Position numbers and translations under genes: made by a program. From Clostridium sp. AWRP (GTDB lineage Bacteria > Bacillota > Clostridia > Clostridiales > Clostridiaceae), in contig NZ_CP029758.2 of NCBI RefSeq assembly GCF_004006395.2, positions 1,736,001-1,800,000 of the forward strand: a stretch of 64,000 bases of DNA, read 5' to 3'. Positions within the stretch are counted from its first letter, which is position 1. The number at the start of each line of letters is the position of its first letter. Positions 27,230 to 36,265 of the stretch are shown here, piece after piece. Under the pieces are notes generated by a model. That model worked only from the letters and a program-made list of their open reading frames with translations. It had not been told where the DNA came from and did no database searches.

Positions 27230-28132
27230 ATGACATTCAGACAAATGGAAGTCTTTATAGAAGTATGTGAGTGTAAAAGTATCAATAAAGCATCTGCGGT
27301 ATATCATGTGTCCCAGCAAGGCATATCCAAAATAGTCCGAGAACTGGAAAAAGAGCTGGGATGCCAACTGCTTTACAGAAATAGAAATGGAGTATCTCCC
27401 ACAAAATATGGTGCGTATTTTCTGGATGAATGTCGTATTATTCTGGAACGAAAAAAATATATGTATTCCCATATTTCTCAGATAAAAGATGTGCCTCAGG
27501 AAACCATTTTTCTTGGTATGGCCTTTGGCGTAATTTCTGTACTGCCTTATAAATTGATTACAGATTTTGAGAATACACATCCACACGTGAATATTGAATA
27601 TTCAGATCATGCAGACTTTTATTTGGAAGAACTTTTGAAAAAAGATGAATATGATTTCTGTATTACAACTGGTGTTACAGATGCAGACCGCTTTTCTGCT
27701 GAATGTTTAATGCAAGAACATACATATTTGTGTATTCCGTGGACACACGAATTATACCACAAAAAACATATCCAGATAAATGATTTGAACTGTCAACGAT
27801 ATGCCATGTTTAACACACAATTTCACATACGCCACAATTTCGTTGCGACTTGTCGAAATGCAGGATTTAACCCAATTATTGATATATCATCTGGTGATTT
27901 CAACTCCTTAAGAGAGATTGCACAACATAATAACCTTCTGTTTGTTGTTCCGGAACATACCATACGTTCGGATGATTCCAAACTCAGATATTATAAATTC
28001 CCGGATGATAACTTTAGCTGGAACGTATATTTTGTAAAGAAAAAAAACAAAGTGCTAACTGAAAATATGTTGGCATTTTATCGATATATAAAACAACAAC
28101 TTCCTAAACTCAACAATCATGAGGTACAATAG
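27230..28132 (+). CDS. LysR family transcriptional regulator
   Basis: A 300-residue protein with an N-terminal LysR helix-turn-helix (MTFRQMEVFIEV, KASAVYHVSQQGISKIVRELE) and a C-terminal periplasmic-binding-like effector domain. AAAGGAGG precedes the ATG. It probably activates the divergent OYE-like reductase and alcohol dehydrogenase when their substrate is present. The composition is GC-richer than the window average, like the reductase, so the pair seems to have arrived together. A strong terminator follows. Confidence 0.92.
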   Translation: MTFRQMEVFIEVCECKSINKASAVYHVSQQGISKIVRELEKELGCQLLYRNRNGVSPTKYGAYFLDECRIILERKKYMYSHISQIKDVPQETIFLGMAFGVISVLPYKLITDFENTHPHVNIEYSDHADFYLEELLKKDEYDFCITTGVTDADRFSAECLMQEHTYLCIPWTHELYHKKHIQINDLNCQRYAMFNTQFHIRHNFVATCRNAGFNPIIDISSGDFNSLREIAQHNNLLFVVPEHTIRSDDSKLRYYKFPDDNFSWNVYFVKKKNKVLTENMLAFYRYIKQQLPKLNNHEVQ

Positions 28133-28191
28133 TTTTCCATGATCTTAATGAATAGCAAGCTCAACCTTTTAAATATCCCTTGTACCTATTG

Positions 28192-28225
28192 AGGCCACTG
28201 AAAAACTTTAGTTTTTTAGTGGCCT
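28192..28225 (+). terminator. Terminator after lysR-type gene
   Basis: AGGCCACTGAAAAAC pairs with GTTTTTTAGTGGCCT around TTTA, followed by GCTTTTATT. Confidence 0.85.
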
Positions 28226-28258
28226 GCTTTTATTAGCTGTATTTTTTTGAAAAAGTAC

Positions 28259-28304
28259 TTGATAACATTTAGTAATATGTCTTATAATATAGTAAAGAAC
28301 TATA
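28259..28304 (+). promoter_or_regulatory. Promoter and PadR operator candidate
   Basis: TTGATA (28259), 18 bp, TATAAT (28283-28288). A palindrome, TATAGT-N5-ACTATA (28288-28304), abuts the -10, ideally placed to block transcription. The PadR gene starts at 28361. Confidence 0.6.
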
Positions 28305-28360
28305 TTTATATTATGATGTACTTTTAAAGATGAACTAATTTAGTTAGGAGTGCTGCTCTA

Positions 28361-28702
28361 ATGGAATTTGAAAAGGAATTATTAAAAGGCTATATTGACA
28401 TAATCGTTTTATCAGTTTTAAAACATAAAGATATGTACGGGTATGAAATAGGAAAAACAATAAAACAGGAAAATAAAAACTTTGAAATGAAGGAAGCAAC
28501 TTTATATGTATCCTTAAAAAGAATGGAAAAGAGAAATTACCTGGAAGGATACTGGAATGACGATGAAAATAGTGGCGGTGGAAGAAGACGCTATTACAGA
28601 ATTACACAAGAAGGTTTGAATTTTTTCGGAGAAAAAGTTCAGGAGTGGAGGGTTCTTAGGGAATTATTAGATCATTTTTTGGGGGTGAATATTAATGAAT
28701 AA
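28361..28702 (+). CDS. PadR family transcriptional regulator (short)
   Basis: A 113-residue PadR protein without the C-terminal domain of the long form: LLKGYIDIIVLSVLKHKDMYGYEIGK (in blocks), EATLYVSLKRME and GGGRRRYYRITQEG. It overlaps the following HAAS-type membrane gene by eight bases. Short PadR proteins paired with HAAS proteins form regulator/sensor couples controlling envelope or ABC-transport genes. A palindrome next to its promoter suggests autoregulation. Confidence 0.92.
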   Translation: MEFEKELLKGYIDIIVLSVLKHKDMYGYEIGKTIKQENKNFEMKEATLYVSLKRMEKRNYLEGYWNDDENSGGGRRRYYRITQEGLNFFGEKVQEWRVLRELLDHFLGVNINE

Positions 28703-29276
28703 AATTGATTTGTATGTAAAACGTATTTGCAGCAAATTCAATGGATCTGACAAAGATATCCAAATACTTAAGGAGGAACTGACATCAAACCTGAATGATG
28801 AGGTGTCAGAGCTTCAAAATCAAGGTCTCAGTGAAGAGGAAAGTATACAAATTGCTTTAAAAAATTTTGGCGAAGAAAACAATGTTATTTTAGAAATGAA
28901 CAGCATATGGATAAGAAAAAGTGAGGTTACTTTGAAGATTATAAAAACGGCAATTGCAATTTTCATAATTGGATGTGTTTTCCTTGCAATTCACATCGCT
29001 TTTAATAATGACAGTGTTATTTTTCAAAATTTTACTTCTTTACTTTTTAACATTTCTTGGATTATTGGGTGCATTGCTTTTTACCAACACATTAATATTG
29101 AGAACAAAAGCGGATTTTTAGCTCTAATAGTCCTATGTGATATCGTTTTTAGCGGATTTTTTGTTTGTTGTATACTTTTTCCAAATAACATAAAAGAAAC
29201 CTTACTCATTATATTCGGTATTGTATTAATTACAGTTTTAGCTATGAAGGTATATTTCATCAAGAATAAACTTTAA
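28695..29276 (+). CDS. HAAS-domain membrane protein (permease-prefix type)
   Basis: A 193-residue protein. Residues 1-75 form the helical HAAS/permease-prefix domain (LYVKRICSKFNGSDKD, LKEELTSNLNDEVSEL, GLSEEESIQIALKNFG). Four hydrophobic segments follow from about residue 82 onward. In PadR/HAAS pairs the soluble helical domain is thought to interact with the regulator. The eight-base overlap supports coupled synthesis. No permease domain is attached. Confidence 0.8.
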   Translation: MNKIDLYVKRICSKFNGSDKDIQILKEELTSNLNDEVSELQNQGLSEEESIQIALKNFGEENNVILEMNSIWIRKSEVTLKIIKTAIAIFIIGCVFLAIHIAFNNDSVIFQNFTSLLFNISWIIGCIAFYQHINIENKSGFLALIVLCDIVFSGFFVCCILFPNNIKETLLIIFGIVLITVLAMKVYFIKNKL

Positions 29277-29335
29277 AATCTAAATTAAAAGTATGCTAAA
29301 ATAATAAAATTTAATTTTTATGGGGAGGTTTTATT

Positions 29336-30184
29336 ATGTCTAACTTAAATCCTTTTAAAATTTTATCAAATCTTGAAAATGAAAAATCAGAGGTTAAGAA
29401 GCTGACTATCACAGATGCAGTAGTTGCAGTAATTTCGTATATGCTGATATCGTTGTTTACTTTAGAAATCAGTTTAAGTGTTATTCGTTCATCCAGCAAT
29501 AGTATATTACAATTGTTACTATCTATTTTTGTAGTAGGAGTTACTTTTTTTGCAGTCACTGCAGTATTTTATGCATATTACATTACTAATCTTAGTAAAG
29601 ATAAAATCAAAGAAAGACCAGTAAAAAAATTCACTTTAATTAATGTATTACTTCTAATACTAATTGTTTTAGGTTATCTTATGTTATTTAATTCACTTCT
29701 GATGCCAATAGATAAAATTCTTCCAGGATTTAGTTTATTTACGGAAGGCATACAACTTATTAGTAAAAATCCTATATTTCTTATTGGATATTTAGGTATT
29801 ATTGGACCTTTATTAACAGAGTTTGTATTTAGAGGGATTATTGTCGGTGGACTCTCAAAAAAAAATTCCAGCCTAAAAGCGATACTGTTATCTTCACTTC
29901 TATCCGGGATATCTACTTTTACCCCTGCAGGATTTATGTGTTTTTTTATACTTGGAATCTTATTAGGTTATCTTTATATAAAAACTCATTCATTATATTT
30001 GTGTATAATTGGAGATATACTTTATAGCGCAATTACAAGCATTTTGCTTCAATACTATCCACAGTTTTTAGTACTAATCAGTTCAAATATTCTTATTATA
30101 GCTATGTTAACTGTCATTGGGCTTTTGATAATATATTTTGGCATGAAAAAACTTTTCTCAAATATTGCAAAAATGTCACTTTAA
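29336..30184 (+). CDS. CPBP-family membrane protein lacking catalytic residues
   Basis: The 282-residue, eight-helix protein has the CPBP (CAAX protease/ABI) layout: PLLTEFVFRGIIVGGL, then SGISTFTPAGFMCFF, then ILGILLGYLYIKTHSLYLCIIGD in blocks. Active members need EExxxR, FxxxH and HxxxN. Here the first Glu is Thr (TEFVFR), and no histidine stands in the second or third motif (IIGD instead of IIxH). It is therefore probably a non-proteolytic homologue. GGGGAGG precedes the ATG. It follows the PadR/HAAS pair and may be its target. Confidence 0.72.
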   Translation: MSNLNPFKILSNLENEKSEVKKLTITDAVVAVISYMLISLFTLEISLSVIRSSSNSILQLLLSIFVVGVTFFAVTAVFYAYYITNLSKDKIKERPVKKFTLINVLLLILIVLGYLMLFNSLLMPIDKILPGFSLFTEGIQLISKNPIFLIGYLGIIGPLLTEFVFRGIIVGGLSKKNSSLKAILLSSLLSGISTFTPAGFMCFFILGILLGYLYIKTHSLYLCIIGDILYSAITSILLQYYPQFLVLISSNILIIAMLTVIGLLIIYFGMKKLFSNIAKMSL

Positions 30185-30309
30185 ATGGTAAAATGTAAGC
30201 TAATTCTATGGCAGAATATATAGAAATGAACTAAAATAAGTATATCAATACATTTATAGAGACAAAAAACTTAAAAATGTTTAAATTCTTTGACATACAG
30301 GGGGTATTT

Positions 30310-31602
30310 ATGAAATTAAAGAAAAGAAAATTAGTGGTTATACTAGTAATAGCAGCTATTATAATTGCTGCAGCGGGAATATTTGCTTACAACTTGTTTA
30401 ATAGAAAAGTAAGTTCGCCTGTACTCAATAATGCAAATAGAAATGAAAAGTGGACAGCAGATTTAAAGTTTGTAAAAAATGAACTGCCTAAAAAGCATAA
30501 AAATCTGTTCTTTTCAAAAAGTAAGGTTGAATTTGATAGGAATATGGATTTACTTATAAATAAAGTTGATAAATATAATGATATGCAAATTAAATGGGAG
30601 CTTACAAAAATAATAAGTTCTATAAATGACAGCCATACATCTGTTGTTATGCAATCCAAATCATCGTACCCTGTAAGTTTTTTTCAATTTGAAGACGGAA
30701 TTTACCTGGCAAATTCATCTTTAGCATATAAAGATTACTGGGGTAAGAAATTAGTGGCAGTAAATGGGTATTCCATAGAACAATTACACTCAAAACTTGA
30801 TCCTATTATATCTAAAGATAATAAAGCTATTTTGAAAAATCAATTTTGCAGTTTACTTAGGTTCCCGGGTGTGCTTAAATTTGCAGGAATAGCAAAAAAG
30901 GATGATGCAGTTTTTACTTTTGAGGGGCCATCAAATATTAGTGTTACTGTAAAGCCTTTAAATAAAGAAGAATTTGATAAAACTAAATTTTTATCTGATG
31001 ATCCCAAATATATAAATAATATTCCACTTTCAAAGCAAAATTCAGATAAAAACTATTGGTTTAAGTACATTGAAAATAGTGGTGTAATCTATGTGAAATA
31101 CAACAGTTGTTCGAATATGAAAAATTATTCTTTTTCAAGCTTTACAAAGGATGTATTTAAAACTCTTGACAGTAAAAAAGCTAAAACGTTAGTTATAGAT
31201 TTACGTGACAATGGCGGTGGAAATTCTAAAATGTTTGATTCTTTTCTAGATGAAATAAAAAAGAGAAGCAATATAAATAAAAAAGGAAATTTATATGTAA
31301 TTATAGGAAGAAAAACATTTTCTTCTGCAATATTGAATACTATGGATTTAAAAAACAGTACAAATGCCCTGCTTATTGGGGAACCAACTGGCGGGAAGCC
31401 AAATCATTTTGGTGAGGTTAAAATAATACATTTATCAAATACCAATGTAGATATACAGTATTCTAGTAAGTATTTTAAAACAACAAGTAAAGATACGGAT
31501 TCTATTTATCCTGATGTAAATATTACTTTAAAAGCATCGTCTTATTTTAATGGTAAGGATGATTTTTTAAACTATATTTTATATAGACAAAGTATTAAGT
31601 AA
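30310..31602 (+). CDS. S41 family peptidase-like exported/membrane-anchored protein
   Basis: A 430-residue protein with an N-terminal signal anchor (VVILVIAAIIIAAAGIFAY). The C-terminal tail-specific-protease domain shows TLVIDLRDNGGGNSKMF, IIGRKTFSSAILNT (expected Ser nucleophile) and GEPTGGKPNHFGE. No PDZ domain is evident, so it resembles the simple S41 group rather than CtpA. The start is ATG 30310, right after AGGGGG; an upstream in-frame codon at 30277 lacks a ribosome site. The substrate is unknown. Confidence 0.8.
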   Translation: MKLKKRKLVVILVIAAIIIAAAGIFAYNLFNRKVSSPVLNNANRNEKWTADLKFVKNELPKKHKNLFFSKSKVEFDRNMDLLINKVDKYNDMQIKWELTKIISSINDSHTSVVMQSKSSYPVSFFQFEDGIYLANSSLAYKDYWGKKLVAVNGYSIEQLHSKLDPIISKDNKAILKNQFCSLLRFPGVLKFAGIAKKDDAVFTFEGPSNISVTVKPLNKEEFDKTKFLSDDPKYINNIPLSKQNSDKNYWFKYIENSGVIYVKYNSCSNMKNYSFSSFTKDVFKTLDSKKAKTLVIDLRDNGGGNSKMFDSFLDEIKKRSNINKKGNLYVIIGRKTFSSAILNTMDLKNSTNALLIGEPTGGKPNHFGEVKIIHLSNTNVDIQYSSKYFKTTSKDTDSIYPDVNITLKASSYFNGKDDFLNYILYRQSIK

Positions 31603-31606
31603 AAAA

Positions 31607-31641
31607 AGTGTACCTGCATTTGAAAAAAATACGGGTACACT
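31607..31641. terminator. Bidirectional terminator
   Basis: AGTGTACC and GGTACACT form the stem base, flanked by an A run on one side and a T run on the other. It lies between convergent genes. Confidence 0.8.
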
Positions 31642-31646
31642 CTTTT

Positions 31647-32315
31647 TTAACTATTTGAGTCGAGTAAATTTATATTGAGATTATTAAACAAGTTATTATT
31701 GTAACTTTTAGCAGCTTGCTTTTGTAGATTTGCTTTTTTAATATCTTCTGCAGCTATTTGTGATAACATTCTATTTTCTGCTTTTCTCTGTTCCTTTAGT
31801 CTCTTTAACCTTTTTTCTAATAATTCATCAAATTGAGTCATAAGAGATGGGCTACTTTTTGAAGACGGATTATCAGTTGCAAGACCACCAGCACTGCACA
31901 TATCGCCATTTGCATCATAATAACTACCAAGGCTTGTTACTTTGTTACCACCCATTTTAGCTGCATTTTTCAGCCAATTTAAAGCCATAGGTTCATCGCC
32001 AAGGTTTTTCTCAAGTTTTGCTGCAATTTTTGGATCGTTTGCTGCTTTTTTTAAATAAGCTGGATCAATTGTAATGGGTGCATGATCTATGTTGGTACTT
32101 GTTGCTATCATTGCTCCCTTTGAAAAATGACCAACCATGATGTTTAAGTTTGGAAATTTAGCACAAAGCTGTTTATAATATTCGTCTACAGAATTACTTG
32201 TAGTTTTAGATGTTGAGTTAGACTCAGTAACTGATTTTGAAGCGTCAGTTTTTGTATTAATATTTGATTGATTGTAATTATTTGAAGCATAATTAGTATA
32301 TAGTCCTAGAGACAT
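31647..32315 (-). CDS. DUF6033-like hypothetical protein
   Basis: The 222-residue soluble protein has an Asn/Ser/Thr-rich N-terminal 45 residues, then a conserved-looking core (EYYKQLCAKFPNLNIMVG, PITIDPAYLKKAANDPK) and a basic helical C-terminus. The core resembles the DUF6033 family by memory; its function is unknown. It has no signal peptide. A good purine-rich site precedes the ATG. It is a single gene convergent with the S41 gene. Confidence 0.6.
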   Translation of the reverse strand: MSLGLYTNYASNNYNQSNINTKTDASKSVTESNSTSKTTSNSVDEYYKQLCAKFPNLNIMVGHFSKGAMIATSTNIDHAPITIDPAYLKKAANDPKIAAKLEKNLGDEPMALNWLKNAAKMGGNKVTSLGSYYDANGDMCSAGGLATDNPSSKSSPSLMTQFDELLEKRLKRLKEQRKAENRMLSQIAAEDIKKANLQKQAAKSYNNNLFNNLNINLLDSNS

Positions 32316-32752
32316 AAAAATTCCACCTTTCTTTTAAAAATATATCTTTTATCATCATAAATTACTATAGTTAACATTATTTTCATATACTCCATTATCG
32401 AAGTAAAAATAATATGCTTTAACAGAATGTAATAAATTGTATATTACGAATTGTTTAAATAAAAATATTGGAAAACAAAAAACAATAGGTATATAATGAT
32501 AATAGCTTTCAATTTTAATAGAAATAGAATATAACTAATGTTTTTTGTTACTTTAGAAAAGGTTAGTACAAGAAAAATAGGACAACCATATACATAGATC
32601 GTTTTTTATGGTATTAAATATATTTTTGATCATACTATTATTTTAGAATTCATAAAATTAGGGAGAACATTATCTTCTATTTGTTAAATTATAACATTTT
32701 GTTTCAAATTGTTAAGGGTTGAATATTAATTTTGAGAAAAGAAGGAGAAGTT
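32316..32752. other. AT-rich divergent intergenic region
   Basis: A 437-bp gap between divergent genes. It must carry promoters for the hypothetical gene on the left and the histidine kinase on the right. I see no convincing -35/-10 pair, RNA structure or gene. Confidence 0.6.
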
Positions 32753-34465
32753 ATGCAGTTTCAATATATTCCATACACAGGACCACTCATTGTATCTGCA
32801 TTTACCTCACTATTTTTAGGAATAAATATATTGCTTACCCGAAGAAATGCTAAAGGTGCTAGTAGTTTCATACTTAGTATGCTAGTAGTTACAATATGGT
32901 CTTCCTGTAATGCTCTTGAAATGTCAGCTGTTGACTTTAAAACTAAGCTTTTTTGGGCAAATATGCAGTATTTTGCTTACTGCTATTCTCCTGTAACTTT
33001 GCTTGCATTGTGTATGCAATTTACAGGATATGATGATAAAATTAAAAATAGAAAGGTTCTATGGTTTGCGGTTATACCCACAATTATTGTGATATTTGTG
33101 TGGACTGATCAATTGCATGGTTTGGTAAGATATGATATGTACATGGATTATAGTGGACCTTTTCCAGTTATTTTAAAAAAATACGGTCCCGTCTTTTTTG
33201 TACATATGATTTACTCATATTTTTTAAATATTACAGCACTAGTGCTTCTCATAAAAACTATCTTTTCTCCAAATGCAGCTTACAGAAAGCAAGCAATTGT
33301 ACTATTCTTTGGAGTAATCTTAATTGTAATACCAAATATGTTATATATTTTAGGATTTGGTCCTGTGAAAAGATTCGATATCACTCCGGTATTTTTTGGC
33401 CCCGCAGGATTGATTATTGTTTTGGGAATTTTTCGTTTCAAGCTATTTGAGATAGTACCGTTAGCAAGAGCTACAGTAATTGAAATAATGGATGTAGGTA
33501 TGTTAGTTATTGATTCGCAGAATAGGATATTAGATGTAAATCCTGCTTTTGAAAGAATTGTAGGTTTAAGTGCCTCACAGATTTCTGCTAAAAGGGCAGG
33601 AGAAGTATTTAATCAAATTCCAGAATTAAAAATTGCTTGTATGGATAGAAGTATTACACATGCTGAATTTTCTATAAATCAAAATCAAAATCTAAAAATT
33701 TATGAATTATTTTTATCTCAACTTACAGATAATAGAGGTATTTTTATGGGAAGGCTAGCTGTAGTATATGAGATAACTGAAAAAAAACAAGCTCAACGAG
33801 AATTTTTAAAACAACAGCGGAAACTTGCCGTTATTGAAGAGAGAGAGCGGATGAGCAGGAATATGCATGATAACCTGTGTCAGGTATTGGGGTTTATTAA
33901 TGTTCAGGCTCAAGGTATTAGACAGGAACTTATAAACGAAGGAGTGGAAACAGCATCACATGAGATTGACAAGCTGGTAAATGTTGCCCAATCAGCTCAT
34001 AATGAGATAAGAGAGTATATTCGTAATGTGGTAAATACAACATCTATGGAAAAAAACTTTATTGCGGTATTAAAAAAGGATATATTGAATTTTGAAGAAC
34101 AGACTAATTTAACAGTAAATTTAAATATTCCTGGTGAATTTACAGGTGAAGAATTGGAGCCAAATGCACAGTTTAATTTACTTAATATTATTAGAGAAGC
34201 CATGAACAATATTAGGAAACATGCAGAAGCTTCTAATGTGAAAATAACATTCTTATTTTCACAGAAGCGATTATTCACTATTATAGAGGATGATGGAAAA
34301 GGATTTCATAATGTATTGAAAACTAATTGTTCTAAGAACAACTTTGGATTAGATATTATGAAGAAACGTGCAGCAGAGATAGGAGCTCGAATTAATATTA
34401 AATCTGAGCTTGGAAAGGGAAGCCGAATTGATATTTGTTTACCTATTAAAAGGGAGGAAATATAG
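32753..34465 (+). CDS. Sensor histidine kinase with 7TM N-terminus, NarL type
   Basis: A 570-residue kinase. Seven hydrophobic helices (residues 8-235) match the N-terminal 7TM sensor module. A PAS domain follows (VGMLVIDSQNRILDVNPAFE), then HisKA_3 with the phospho-acceptor His in RMSRNMHDNLCQVLGF, then an ATPase domain (NIIREAMNNIRKHAEAS, EDDGKGF, GLDIMKKRAAEIGARI). The start is ATG 32753 after AAGGAG. It is coupled to the response regulator, which begins at the next base after its stop. It probably senses a small extracellular or membrane ligand controlling the downstream peptide-export operon. Confidence 0.93.
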   Translation: MQFQYIPYTGPLIVSAFTSLFLGINILLTRRNAKGASSFILSMLVVTIWSSCNALEMSAVDFKTKLFWANMQYFAYCYSPVTLLALCMQFTGYDDKIKNRKVLWFAVIPTIIVIFVWTDQLHGLVRYDMYMDYSGPFPVILKKYGPVFFVHMIYSYFLNITALVLLIKTIFSPNAAYRKQAIVLFFGVILIVIPNMLYILGFGPVKRFDITPVFFGPAGLIIVLGIFRFKLFEIVPLARATVIEIMDVGMLVIDSQNRILDVNPAFERIVGLSASQISAKRAGEVFNQIPELKIACMDRSITHAEFSINQNQNLKIYELFLSQLTDNRGIFMGRLAVVYEITEKKQAQREFLKQQRKLAVIEERERMSRNMHDNLCQVLGFINVQAQGIRQELINEGVETASHEIDKLVNVAQSAHNEIREYIRNVVNTTSMEKNFIAVLKKDILNFEEQTNLTVNLNIPGEFTGEELEPNAQFNLLNIIREAMNNIRKHAEASNVKITFLFSQKRLFTIIEDDGKGFHNVLKTNCSKNNFGLDIMKKRAAEIGARINIKSELGKGSRIDICLPIKREEI

Positions 34466-35143
34466 GTGAAATTAATGCTAGCAGATGACCATCTTTTATT
34501 TTTAGAAGGTCTTCAATATATGCTTAAGACTTATGGCATAGAAGTTGCAGGGACAGCAAGAGACGGGGGAGAGGCTCTTGAAAAGGCCAGAATATTAAAA
34601 CCGGATATTATTTTAATGGATATCAGTATGCCTATGTGCAGCGGAATAGATGCATTGAAATTAATTAAGGCTGAAATGTCATATATTAAAATTGTAATGC
34701 TTACTGCATCTGAAGATGATAGCGATCTTTTTGATGCAGTAAGATATGGAGCATCCGGATATATTTTAAAAAACACCGATGGAAAAGAACTTCTGAATAT
34801 GTTGGCTGATCTTGAAAAAGGTCAGGTTACCCTTTCACCGCATATTGCTACCCGAATTTTGAAAGAATTTGGATCTAGCTATATAAAGGGTAATATTTTT
34901 TATGAAAATAAACTAGAGCATAAAAACAAAAAGTTACTGACAAAACGTCAATTAGAAATATTAAAAATGGTAGCTAAGGGAATTACTTATAAAAAAGTAG
35001 GAGAAACTCTAGGAATTACAGAACGAACAGTTAAGTATCATATGGGTAGAATTATAGAGTTGCTTCATGTTGAAAATAGGTCACAGGTAATTGCTTATGC
35101 AGCTAAGATAGGTGTTGTAAAGGATAAGAGAGATAATATGTGA
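34466..35143 (+). CDS. LuxR/NarL family response regulator
   Basis: This 225-residue protein has a receiver domain with the phosphoacceptor Asp in IILMDISMPM, Thr/Ser in VMLTASED and the conserved Lys in YILKNTDG. The C-terminal LuxR helix-turn-helix (LTKRQLEILKMVAKG, GITERTVKYHMGRIIE) binds DNA. The GTG start directly abuts the kinase stop and follows AAGGGAGG. A terminator separates it from the exporter operon, and a palindrome next to that operon's promoter is its likely target. Confidence 0.95.
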   Translation: MKLMLADDHLLFLEGLQYMLKTYGIEVAGTARDGGEALEKARILKPDIILMDISMPMCSGIDALKLIKAEMSYIKIVMLTASEDDSDLFDAVRYGASGYILKNTDGKELLNMLADLEKGQVTLSPHIATRILKEFGSSYIKGNIFYENKLEHKNKKLLTKRQLEILKMVAKGITYKKVGETLGITERTVKYHMGRIIELLHVENRSQVIAYAAKIGVVKDKRDNM

Positions 35144-35180
35144 ATGGTTTTTTAATATTTGTTAAGAACTGATTTTATAA

Positions 35181-35220
35181 AAGTACAGGATATCTTGTAT
35201 AAAGATACTGTACTTTTTTT
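35181..35220 (+). terminator. Terminator after two-component genes
   Basis: AAGTACAG and CTGTACTT close a longer imperfect stem (GATATCTT/AAGATA inside), followed by TTTTTT. Confidence 0.82.
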
Positions 35221-35228
35221 GTGTAGAC

Positions 35229-35271
35229 TGTACTTTAGTACATTGTGGGGAAATATATAGAAGAATATAAT
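35229..35271 (+). promoter_or_regulatory. Candidate activator-dependent promoter of exporter operon
   Basis: TGTACT-TT-AGTACA (35229-35242) is a perfect palindrome abutting a poor -35 (TTGTGG, 35243-35248). After 17 bp comes a perfect -10, TATAAT (35266-35271). The layout fits activation by the neighbouring LuxR-type regulator. Confidence 0.55.
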
Positions 35272-35352
35272 TTAAGGTGTTAAATGATCTTTATACATAT
35301 ATAGTAAAATATGGTTATTAAATTGCAGTTATAGAATTGGGGGTGTTGATTT

Positions 35353-36261
35353 ATGAAAAATAATATATTCAGAAAAACGTCTTTGGAGAGAATATCTTCT
35401 CCTGAACAGTTAAATGAGTATATAAAGATTGTAAATCCGGGGGTATTTGGCATATTAATAGGACTTATAGCTATCATTGCTTCTGTAGGCTTGTGGTCTA
35501 TGTTTGGAAGCATATCTGATACTGTTCAAGTAAAGGGAATGGTATTTCCACAAAATGGTATTGTAAATGTTATTTCCTCAGTTGAGGGTCGTATAAGTGA
35601 TGTGAGGGTAAAAGAGGGAGACTTTGTTAATACGGGACAAATTATTTCGATTGTACCACAGGATAACCTTATAAAACAGATTAATGAAATGAAATTAAAT
35701 GGTGATTCGAATAGTAAACAAATAAACTCACTTGTATCTCAGTATGAAAATACGTCTATTATTTCATCTCCTGTTTCAGGAATGGTAATAAATGTTATGA
35801 AAATGGGAGACAGCGTTTCAACTGATAAGCCTGTTGCAAAAATTATAAAACAAGAGAAATATGCAAACGATAAACAGGTTATTTGCTACGTATCAGCTTC
35901 TACGGCAAAAAAGCTTTCGATGGGTATGGATGTTCAGGTGTCACCTGATTTTGCATCAAGGGAAGAATACGGATATATGTATGGACGTATTACGAGTATA
36001 GGTGAGTATCCTGTAACTTCTGATGAAGTTGATTCAGCCATGGGTGGTTTGGAGAATAAAAGTAATCTTTTACCTGGAGGAAGTGCTATAGAGGTAAAGA
36101 TAAATCTTACTATGGATCCTAATTCTTCAGATTTGATAAAATGGTCTAACAAAAAAGGTGAAAATACTCAGATAGGAATAGGTACAAACTGTAACATATT
36201 AATTGTATTAAACAAGCAGCATCCTATTAAACTTATTTTCTCGGGAAGTCAGGAGGATTGA
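35353..36261 (+). CDS. NHLP-type secretion protein (HlyD/membrane fusion family)
   Basis: This 302-residue protein has a short cytoplasmic N-terminus, one membrane helix (about residues 30-50) and a biotinyl-lipoyl-like domain split by a short linker (VISSVEGRISDVRVKEGDFV and SPVSGMVINVMKMGDSV). The lack of long coiled-coil arms fits the single-membrane NHLP bacteriocin-system HlyD proteins. It should bridge the ABC exporters to the cell wall space. It lies four bases before the peptidase-containing exporter. Confidence 0.88.
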   Translation: MKNNIFRKTSLERISSPEQLNEYIKIVNPGVFGILIGLIAIIASVGLWSMFGSISDTVQVKGMVFPQNGIVNVISSVEGRISDVRVKEGDFVNTGQIISIVPQDNLIKQINEMKLNGDSNSKQINSLVSQYENTSIISSPVSGMVINVMKMGDSVSTDKPVAKIIKQEKYANDKQVICYVSASTAKKLSMGMDVQVSPDFASREEYGYMYGRITSIGEYPVTSDEVDSAMGGLENKSNLLPGGSAIEVKINLTMDPNSSDLIKWSNKKGENTQIGIGTNCNILIVLNKQHPIKLIFSGSQED

Positions 36262-36265
36262 ATCA

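Noticed and set aside
27119..27586. 155-codon minus-strand frame overlapping the LysR gene
   Set aside because: It is antisense to a clear LysR helix-turn-helix, has no family resemblance and low-complexity aromatic composition.
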